A DNA stretch of 10,987 bases from Paracoccaceae bacterium. Lineage in GTDB: Bacteria > Pseudomonadota > Alphaproteobacteria > Rhodobacterales > Rhodobacteraceae. Of the stretch, positions 5,425 to 10,987 are shown one piece after another. Within the stretch, counting starts at the first letter, position 1. Every line of letters begins with the position of its first letter. A program made the position numbers and the translations under genes. The notes beneath the pieces were generated by a model, which saw only the letters and a list, made by a program, of their open reading frames with translations, ran no database searches and had not been told where the DNA came from. The stretch covers positions 1-10,987 of the forward strand of contig JAASTF010000084.1 of assembly GCA_021767525.1 (NCBI GenBank), in the 5' to 3' direction.

Positions 5425-7755
5425 TCAGACCATCAGCTCGCTCAGAAAGACAAAGCCGTTCGATACGGTCACCGGCGCGTGGCGCGTCACCGCGTTGTCG
5501 ACGCCCATCGACGTGGCGCGGATCGTCACCTCTTCGGGTCCGTCCGAGAACCGCGCCCAGCGCAAGACCTGCGCATCGGGCATCTCGGAGGTGAAGGTCA
5601 GCCGCGCATCGCGTTCGTAATTGTTTGCGCGGTCCTCGTACGACACGTGCACGAACACTTGCCGGATCGACGCCGCGTCGAAATCGGGCACGAACTCGAT
5701 ATCGATGCTGTCGTCGAACGGATCATCGACCAGCAAGGTCGAGGCGTCGGTTTCGCCGCTGTCGCCGGCTTGCGTGGTGCCATCGGCCAAGTGGTGGATG
5801 ATCTGGTAGCCAAAGGTTTTGGCCTCTTGGTCCTCGGTGCGCAATTTCCAATGCTGCACCGGCCCGCCCGGCGTGACGAAAAAGGTCTTGGATGTCGACC
5901 ATCCGCCGCCCTCATATGTCAGCCGCACCTCGGAATGCCGCAAAAGCGCCTCGTCAAGCTGGCCGGGCTGTATCGTGAAATCGATAAACCCAAGATGCTT
6001 TGCCGGGTTCACCTGCAACGTTCGGTCGACGGTTTCTTCGACCGGGATTTCATAGCTGAGTTTCGCGCCCTCCCACTCCGAGGCCGGGTCAAAGTGATAC
6101 TGCGTCTTGACGCGGAATGTCAGATCCAGCCTGTCGTTCAGAAAGAATTGGTGCTGCGCAGGCTCGTCGCTGGGGCCGGTAAAGGGGAAATCCTTGCGCC
6201 GCACCTCGCTTGGGTTGCTCGTACGACCGTATTCCAGTTCGACATCGGTCTTCATCAGGCCGATCGCCTGGTAATCGATCATGTTGTGGATCGTGATGTC
6301 GAGCGTGCGGAAGAAATCGGAGTCGAGGTCGACATCCACGAAGTACGGCGGGCCCGACAGCTCGCCGGCAAGTGTATTCAACGGCCCCTGCGGCACGTGC
6401 GACCGCTGAACCGCCTTTTGCCGGTCGTATCGCAGCGTCACCGTCTTGTCCTCGATCTGCTCGACCTTCTTCATTTTGAAGCCGACCGTTACGTTCAGCG
6501 CCTCAAGGCCGCCGCCGCCGCTGTCTTCATCATCGTCGGTTTCGGTGGTGCTGTCCTGATCGTCGGTATCGTCGTCGCCATCGGCCTCGGTATCGCCGCC
6601 CTGATCGCCGCCGCCTGTCGTGTCGTTTCCATCGCCACCGGCCTGCGTGTCGTCGCCGGCGGGCTGGGTGTCGTCACCGTCGGTTTGCGTGTCGTCGCCA
6701 CCGCCACCGGTATGCGGCACCGCCGTGCCGCCACCACCGGCGGCTGGGGTATCATTGCCGGCCGCGGGGGTGTCGTTGCCGGCGGGTGTGCTGGAATCGT
6801 TGTCGTTGTCGTTGGCCGAGCTCCCACCGCCTGTGACGGCATTCTGCAGCGCCTCGGCGCCTGCGTTCACCAAGTTGTCCACCGGGCTGCCGCTACTGCC
6901 ACCGGCACCCGCCGGGCGGGGCACGGCAAGCGTCGGCTCGAACCAGTCCTTCATCAACTCGTCCTTGAAGAACCGCAGCGCCCATTCTTCCTTGGTGTTG
7001 CGGTCATCCGCACCGGTAAAATCGATCACCTTGACCTTGATCGCGCCGTTTTGCGTCAGCTCTTCAAAAGCCAGGTCGATATCGGCCTCGAGCTTGAATT
7101 TCATTCCGTTGATCGTGGCCCCAGCATCCACGTCGATGCCAAAGCTGAGGTGATCGTAGATACGCTTGAAATTCGCCTCGATGATGACCGACAGATCCGG
7201 GGTCAGCCCCATGTAGTCGTATTCGTAGATCACGCCGAAATTCGCCGCGCCCGCCTCGAAGACCTTCTTGACGGCTGTGGCGCCTTCTTCACTTAGCACA
7301 AGGTTGAACAGGGCGTTCTGGTCGCCGGTCATGGCGGGCTTGGTGGCGCCCATCACCTTTTCCACGAATTTCAGCCCGGTCCCCGGATTCGTGGTGCCGC
7401 CCGTGCCCTCGATATCCAGGCCCACGATCCGCACCCGGCCATTGTCCAGCGGCACCGGCGACAGCTGCGGCTGCGACATGCCCATGGTCTGCAACCTGGC
7501 AATGATCCGGTCGCGGGTCGCGTCATGCAGCGGCAGCACCGATTCCAGCATCAGAAAGCCGCCGCCCGTCACGTTGGGATCGGCCGTGGCCACCGGGCGA
7601 TAGGTCAGCAGGGAAAAGTTCGGCTGATCGGTATCGCCGCGCTTGGCCAGTTCGACCCGCGTGGGCGGCAGATACCAGGCGCGGTTGTCTTCCTCGTGGT
7701 CGGCGAACACGGTGACGCCGTCGATGGTAAACGAGTTTCCGTCAAAAATGAGCAT
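5425..7755 (-). CDS. Uncharacterised 776-residue protein: shared N-terminal module, Asp-rich insertion, Ig-like repeats
   Basis: No named family is recognised. The start is supported because residues 13-21 ('GVTVFADHE') line up with the same position in the 767-residue protein ('GVAVFPDHE'). No strong Shine-Dalgarno is visible in the 32-base gap. There is no signal peptide. Residues 1-280 form the shared module: 'AWYLPP' at 26-31, 'PNFSLLTYRP' at 45-54, 'NALFNLVLSEEGA' at 147-159, 'GVIYEYDYMGLTPDLSV' at 174-190, and 'NGAIKVKVIDF' at 236-246. Residues 281-416 are a Gly/Asp/Thr/Asn-rich, probably disordered stretch. Residues 420-480 ('KKVEQIEDKTVTLRYDR', 'PQGPLNTLAG', 'DVDLDSDFF') match a block of the neighbour. 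From ~480 there are about three Ig-like/beta-sandwich-looking units, with 'LTYEG' at 612, 'LADGTT' at 656 and 'VSYEDRANN' at 704. No catalytic motif or membrane segment is visible. It probably works with the products of the adjacent paralogous genes. Scaffold, surface or cargo-type roles are open. Confidence 0.88.
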   Translation of the reverse strand: MLIFDGNSFTIDGVTVFADHEEDNRAWYLPPTRVELAKRGDTDQPNFSLLTYRPVATADPNVTGGGFLMLESVLPLHDATRDRIIARLQTMGMSQPQLSPVPLDNGRVRIVGLDIEGTGGTTNPGTGLKFVEKVMGATKPAMTGDQNALFNLVLSEEGATAVKKVFEAGAANFGVIYEYDYMGLTPDLSVIIEANFKRIYDHLSFGIDVDAGATINGMKFKLEADIDLAFEELTQNGAIKVKVIDFTGADDRNTKEEWALRFFKDELMKDWFEPTLAVPRPAGAGGSSGSPVDNLVNAGAEALQNAVTGGGSSANDNDNDSSTPAGNDTPAAGNDTPAAGGGGTAVPHTGGGGDDTQTDGDDTQPAGDDTQAGGDGNDTTGGGDQGGDTEADGDDDTDDQDSTTETDDDEDSGGGGLEALNVTVGFKMKKVEQIEDKTVTLRYDRQKAVQRSHVPQGPLNTLAGELSGPPYFVDVDLDSDFFRTLDITIHNMIDYQAIGLMKTDVELEYGRTSNPSEVRRKDFPFTGPSDEPAQHQFFLNDRLDLTFRVKTQYHFDPASEWEGAKLSYEIPVEETVDRTLQVNPAKHLGFIDFTIQPGQLDEALLRHSEVRLTYEGGGWSTSKTFFVTPGGPVQHWKLRTEDQEAKTFGYQIIHHLADGTTQAGDSGETDASTLLVDDPFDDSIDIEFVPDFDAASIRQVFVHVSYEDRANNYERDARLTFTSEMPDAQVLRWARFSDGPEEVTIRATSMGVDNAVTRHAPVTVSNGFVFLSELMV
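6634..6696 (-). repeat. Three 21-bp in-frame tandem repeats (DDTQxxG)
   Basis: This encodes residues 354-374 of the 776-residue protein as three heptads: DDTQTDG, DDTQPAG and DDTQAGG. The DNA copies share a 'GTGTCGTC' core on the + strand, so expansion by slippage or unequal recombination at the DNA level is plausible. Confidence 0.8.
6742..6783 (-). repeat. Two 21-bp in-frame tandem repeats (AGNDTPA)
   Basis: This encodes residues 325-338 of the 776-residue protein as two identical heptads, AGNDTPA. The two DNA copies differ at 4 of 21 positions by eye. The unit length equals that of the neighbouring DDTQxxG repeats although the sequence differs, so the linker has grown twice in 21-bp steps. 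Confidence 0.75.
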
Positions 7756-7787
7756 ATCAAAATCGCTTTCAAATCATGGACAGGCGG

Positions 7788-10091
7788 TCAGGCAAAATCC
7801 AGCACCAGCCGCGTTTCTGTCGTTTCACCAAGGTCGCGCCGGTTCTGCATACCGTTGGAAAAAATATCGGTGCGTGTCAGCGACACGGCGCGGGTGTCTT
7901 CGCGGGCGTAATCGAATTCGAAATACTTGGTTTGCCCGGGCCCATCGAACACCAGCTTGTCGGCCGAGGCCAACCCGTGCTCGGGGTCGTCGAAGGACAG
8001 TTCCAGTTCGATCCGCCGCATGTTGTTGGCGGCGAAATCGCCATCGGGACCGGTGATTTCCATGACCCGATGGCCCTTCATATCGGTCGAAACCGTCAGA
8101 AAAGCGGTCTGGGTTTCGGACGGCGGGATCGAAACCTGCGTGCCGTCCTTCATCACGATGGTGCCGCGATAGCTGACGAACCGCTTTGTCCGGTCTTCCA
8201 GATTGACCGAAAAGGTCTGGGGCGCCTGGCCTTCGGTGGTTGCCCCAAGAAAGGTCATCGCCTGGGTTTTCGTCAGGTTGTTGACCGTGTCGGTGTACGA
8301 GAGTTCGATCAGAATCATCGAAACCTCGTTCCAGTCCACCGCGGGCGCAACGATCACCGACAGGTTCTGCGGCATCGGGTCCGACAGGGTCACGCGCTCT
8401 TCGTCGATCTCGCGCCAAGGCTGCTCGCGCATCCGCCCGTCCGTGCCGCGATAGATCACTCGCATCTCGTAGGCGCTTTTGGCGCGGTCCATGCGGAACC
8501 GATCCCAGGTGATTTCGGGCGTGCCCTGCCGCAGCATGAAACTGTCGCTCAAAGCGATGCCGTTATCGGGGTCGTCATAGCGCAGATGCACCTCGATCGC
8601 GGAAAACCGGTCCCATGGGAAATTGAAGGTGCCGATCACGATCCGGTCCTGGAAATACAGTTCGTCGTTCTGCGGCCCGATCTCGACCGACTCGGAGGTG
8701 ACCACCATCTCGGGCGAGGTGATCTTGCCCGGCCGCTCGGCCACGTCGACGTTCTGAAAGTTCACGGTGTAGCTGTAGCTGACCGGCATATCCATTTTGC
8801 CGTCGATGATCCGCGACGGCCAATCCAGCGCCTTTTCCGGCTCCTGGCCAGTCAGGCGGTCGGATTTACGGGTGCCGTCATACAGCATCTCGAACGTCAT
8901 CGACGCGATGTTCTCGCGGTCGAAATCGGCCAGGGCGTGGGCCGTCACCCGGCGCCGCTCGAACCAGGGGCTGTCCAGCGTCACGTCCGTGACAAAGCGG
9001 CTGAGGTCCAGCGGATTTCCCTGCGCGTCCTTCATCGCCAACATGCCTTCCAGCACGTCCTGCGGATAGATCGATTTGCGCATCGTGACCCGTTCGCTCA
9101 TCGTCAGGTTCATCGTCTTGCGGTCGATCTGCGTCTGGTCGATCTTGGTGTATTTCAAGGATGCGACGCCGCTCCAGCCGCCGGTGGCCAGCAAAAGGCC
9201 CACGGATTCGGCGGTGTCGGTCACCTTGTTCCAGGTGTCCTCTTTCTTGCGCCCTGGCGGGGTTACGGGGGTGAAGAACGACTCGGTAATCATCTCTTTG
9301 AATTCGGTGATCGCCCGGTCGCGATTGCCGATCCATGCACCCCCGGCATGGGCCTCGGACAGGAAGGTGTCGACCTCGATATTGATCACGCGGTCTTCGA
9401 TCAGCTCGTCCACGACGGTCGAGACATCGGTGGTCAGGATCAGCGCGCGGCCCGAAAAGGTTTCTTCGAAATGGGTCTGCACGCGGTCCCAATCTACCGT
9501 GACCTTGACGTTGTAGGCCGGCCGCAGCGCAAAGAAATGCAGCGCATAGATCACCCCGATGCCCGAATGCTGCCCCTGCATCGCGGCTTCCATCAGCTGC
9601 ACGCCATCCTCGTCCAGCTCGACCGAGAAAATGGCGTTGTTGTCGCCGTAAAGCGACGGCTTGGAGTGGTGGATCGCCTTGACGAAACGGCCGGCATCCG
9701 GGTCGGCATCGGGCGCGGCGGGTGGCGCATCCTCATCCGAATTCGAACCCGCACCAAGGATCATCAGCTGCACGTCGCCGTCCTCGAAAAAGATCGGCGA
9801 CATCTTGGGTTTGTCACGCAGGTTCATCAGCCCGCGCAGATCGCTGGCGACCTCTTCCATCACCTCGTCATCGATCGATAGATCGACAGCAAAGTTCAGA
9901 AAGCCGCCGCTGCCTGCGTCGTCGCGGTATTTCAGCAGCTGAAACACCGGCACCTTGTCGCCCGTCTGCTCGTCGGTGCGCATGGTCAGATGCGGCGCCG
10001 CCGGGGCATAGTGGAACACATCCTCCTGCTCGTGATCCGGGAAAACCGCCACGCCGCGAATGATGTGAAACGGGGGTCTGAGATACAGCAT
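7788..10091 (-). CDS. Uncharacterised 767-residue protein: shared N-terminal module plus C-terminal Ig-like repeats
   Basis: No named family is recognised. The ATG follows the upstream stop by 14 bases. A G-run (10099-10104) 7 bases before it may serve as a ribosome binding site. There is no signal peptide. Residues 1-275 form the shared module: 'GVAVFPDHEQEDVFHYAP' at 13-30, 'VPVFQLLKYRD' at 47-57, 'GGFLNFAVDLSID' at 62-74, 'MSPIFFEDGDVQLMILG' at 97-113, 'NNAIFSVELDEDG' at 151-163, 'GIGVIYALHFFALRPAYNV' at 177-195, and 'EDRVINIEVDTF' at 232-243. A short acidic Ala/Pro/Asp loop sits at 116-134. Residues 310-380 ('YTKIDQTQIDRKTMNL', 'DVTLDSPWF') match the block after the Asp-rich insertion in the next protein. 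Roughly residues 380-767 make four beta-sandwich-looking units, the last three with Y/F-x-D sites at 505-507, 599-601 and 700-702, and 'MKDGTQ' at 647. No active-site motif is evident. It is likely the closest relative of the 776-residue protein and produced from the same transcript. Confidence 0.88.
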   Translation of the reverse strand: MLYLRPPFHIIRGVAVFPDHEQEDVFHYAPAAPHLTMRTDEQTGDKVPVFQLLKYRDDAGSGGFLNFAVDLSIDDEVMEEVASDLRGLMNLRDKPKMSPIFFEDGDVQLMILGAGSNSDEDAPPAAPDADPDAGRFVKAIHHSKPSLYGDNNAIFSVELDEDGVQLMEAAMQGQHSGIGVIYALHFFALRPAYNVKVTVDWDRVQTHFEETFSGRALILTTDVSTVVDELIEDRVINIEVDTFLSEAHAGGAWIGNRDRAITEFKEMITESFFTPVTPPGRKKEDTWNKVTDTAESVGLLLATGGWSGVASLKYTKIDQTQIDRKTMNLTMSERVTMRKSIYPQDVLEGMLAMKDAQGNPLDLSRFVTDVTLDSPWFERRRVTAHALADFDRENIASMTFEMLYDGTRKSDRLTGQEPEKALDWPSRIIDGKMDMPVSYSYTVNFQNVDVAERPGKITSPEMVVTSESVEIGPQNDELYFQDRIVIGTFNFPWDRFSAIEVHLRYDDPDNGIALSDSFMLRQGTPEITWDRFRMDRAKSAYEMRVIYRGTDGRMREQPWREIDEERVTLSDPMPQNLSVIVAPAVDWNEVSMILIELSYTDTVNNLTKTQAMTFLGATTEGQAPQTFSVNLEDRTKRFVSYRGTIVMKDGTQVSIPPSETQTAFLTVSTDMKGHRVMEITGPDGDFAANNMRRIELELSFDDPEHGLASADKLVFDGPGQTKYFEFDYAREDTRAVSLTRTDIFSNGMQNRRDLGETTETRLVLDFA

Positions 10092-10105
10092 CTATCCGCC
10101 CCCCA

Positions 10106-10987
10106 TCACACCGACATCGGATCGATGATAAGCACCGTGTCGGTGCTGTCGGTGACCGCGTTCGACACCCGGCTGCCGTCTTTCTGGAACAGCGTCCATT
10201 CATAGCTGAATGCCTTTTTCGAGGCATCCATAAGCGACACGTGCCAGGATTGCGGATCGGTCTTGTTTTCGTTGAAGGTGAATGTCTGGTTTTCGTTCAC
10301 GCCGTTCTCTTGATCGACATAGGAACAGGTGACGCGCAACAAGCGCGAGGCGGTCCAGTCGATCAGGTCGGACAGGATTTCGACCTTCATGATCTCTTCG
10401 GGCGCTTTCGGCACCAGGATCATGTTGCCCTCGGCAGCCTGCTTTTCGATCTCCTGCGTGGTGCCATCCTTCATCGCCACGGTGCCCGAATAGGTCAGTT
10501 GACCGCCATTCGCCTTGACCACCGGGAACGACCAGGTCGCAAAGGGCGAGTTGCCGTTCAAGACCACCGATTGTGACTGGCGATAGTCGTTCTCGGCATC
10601 TTCATAGACAAGATCGACAAAGATATTCGCCACCACGTTGGCGAAATCCGACAGGCCGTTGACGGTCACGGTGCGGGTTTCCGCGAAGATGTCGTTGATG
10701 AACAGATTGGGCGAGCGGCCGAACTGCTCGTCGCTGACGAACTCGCTGCCGTTTTTCATGAAGTATTTGACCTGATAGCTGTAATTCTTGCGCATCGGTT
10801 CAAAGATCACTTCGGTGATGCGGTGCTCGGTCGCGTCCGGGGTCAGCGACACCTGGTGCTCGATCGGGTCGACCCCGGTATCCTTGTACTTGAACGTCAC
10901 AAGCGCGCGGCTGACATCGTTCCAGTTGATATCGCCGGCGATCAGCACCACGTCCAGAACGCCCATCTGACCGACATTGACCGTCAG
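10106..10987 (-). CDS. Tandem Ig-like repeat protein, C-terminal part (5' partial)
   Basis: The reading frame continues past the ATG at 10966 to the right edge; the codons there read L-T-V-N-V-G-Q before the Met, in keeping with a repeat strand. The gene is therefore truncated at its 5' end, and at least 293 residues are seen. The visible part is essentially all repeat, about three units of ~95 residues. Numbered from the Met at 10966 they are 1-93, 94-188 and 189-286. Each has a Trp or Phe near its first strand, a Y-x-D site ('FKYKD' at 25, 'LVYED' at 119, 'CSYVD' at 214), a Tyr-rich strand ('YSYQVKYF', 'LTYSGTVAM', 'FSYEWTLF') and a turn 'KNGS', 'KDGT' or 'KDGS'. The pattern suggests an Ig-like or related beta-sandwich fold, predicted by eye. 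The same unit ends the next three proteins. The upstream part may carry the shared N-terminal module too, but that is outside the window. Confidence 0.85.
   Translation of the reverse strand: MTVNVGQMGVLDVVLIAGDINWNDVSRALVTFKYKDTGVDPIEHQVSLTPDATEHRITEVIFEPMRKNYSYQVKYFMKNGSEFVSDEQFGRSPNLFINDIFAETRTVTVNGLSDFANVVANIFVDLVYEDAENDYRQSQSVVLNGNSPFATWSFPVVKANGGQLTYSGTVAMKDGTTQEIEKQAAEGNMILVPKAPEEIMKVEILSDLIDWTASRLLRVTCSYVDQENGVNENQTFTFNENKTDPQSWHVSLMDASKKAFSYEWTLFQKDGSRVSNAVTDSTDTVLIIDPMSV
10109..10987 (-). repeat. Tandem ~95-residue protein repeats
   Basis: Three consecutive degenerate units are encoded at about 10688-10966, 10403-10687 and 10109-10402, with the edge bases belonging to a preceding strand. 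They are recognisable at protein level by the Y-x-D and [KD]-[DN]-G-[ST] sites about 45-50 residues apart. No obvious nucleotide-level identity is visible, so the duplications are old. Confidence 0.75.

Larger units (their letters stand above)
6508..6915 (-). other. Low-complexity Asp/Gly/Thr-rich coding segment
   Basis: It encodes residues 281-416 of the 776-residue protein: Gly-Ser runs, 'NDNDND', then long Asp-rich stretches such as 'DGDDDTDDQDSTTETDDDED'. It should be unstructured and very acidic, and could bind divalent cations or act as a flexible spacer. In the 767-residue paralogue the equivalent position holds only a ~30-residue ordinary linker (residues ~281-312), so this is a lineage-specific insertion or expansion. 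It does not contain the tandem GGxGxDxUx nonapeptides of RTX proteins. Confidence 0.85.

Noticed and set aside
6634..6783. CRISPR or mobile-element-like repeats
   Set aside because: The 21-bp units are directly adjacent, in frame and codon-phased, so they are coding tandem repeats without spacers or terminal inverted repeats.
6508..6915. RTX-type calcium-binding nonapeptide repeat in the Asp-rich region
   Set aside because: Only one GGxGxD-like match ('GGDGNDT') occurs, without tandem GGxGxDxUx copies, so RTX is not supported.
5479..7296. Long + strand open frame (605 codons) opposite the 776-residue gene
   Set aside because: Composition is that of an antisense shadow (Val/Arg/His-rich, low-complexity Val-Val-Ala-Gly runs opposite the Asp-rich linker). 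The minus strand has clear homologues next door.
7776..9881. Long + strand open frame (701 codons) opposite the 767-residue gene
   Set aside because: Its translation is rich in His, Arg, Gln and Gly with no domain pattern, and it lies antisense to a gene with visible paralogues. Long antisense frames are common in GC-rich DNA.

Overview
The window is GC-rich, tightly packed bacterial DNA with no intergenic gap over 100 bases. Codon use and gene style suggest an alphaproteobacterium, perhaps of the Rhodobacterales. This is an impression from composition, since no marker gene is present. No tRNA, rRNA, CRISPR array, insertion sequence or clear terminator was seen.

Left part (1-1185, + strand): the 3' end of a gene whose product resembles the C-terminal beta-domain of tyrosinase/polyphenol oxidase enzymes. 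Twelve bases later comes a DUF2182-type predicted metal-binding integral membrane protein. Together they look like the end of a copper-oxidase-related operon.

Right part (1188-10987, - strand): four consecutive large genes, the first one (in transcription order) cut by the right edge. In transcription order they are a partial protein made of tandem beta-rich repeats (10106-10987), then proteins of 767 aa (7788-10091), 776 aa (5425-7755), 819 aa (2882-5341) and 564 aa (1188-2882). The last two overlap as TGATG. I cannot assign any of them to a named family with confidence. They are visibly related to one another. The 767, 776 and 564 aa proteins, and the middle of the 819 aa protein, share a module that begins with a 'Y-x-P'-type motif followed by beta-strand-like segments. 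The partial protein and the C-terminal parts of the 767, 776 and 819 aa proteins share an Ig-like/beta-sandwich-looking repeat of about 95 residues, with a Y-x-D motif and a later D-G-[ST] turn. None has a visible signal peptide or membrane segment. The 776 aa protein carries an Asp/Gly/Thr-rich insertion of about 135 residues built partly from 7-residue (21-bp) repeats, where its closest neighbour has only a short linker.

The two gene groups converge with only 2 bases between stop codons. My best reading is a co-expressed set of paralogous multidomain beta proteins that could form one assembly. They are encoded beside, but not in the same transcription unit as, a tyrosinase-like enzyme and a metal-associated membrane protein. 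Any functional link between the groups is inference from proximity.
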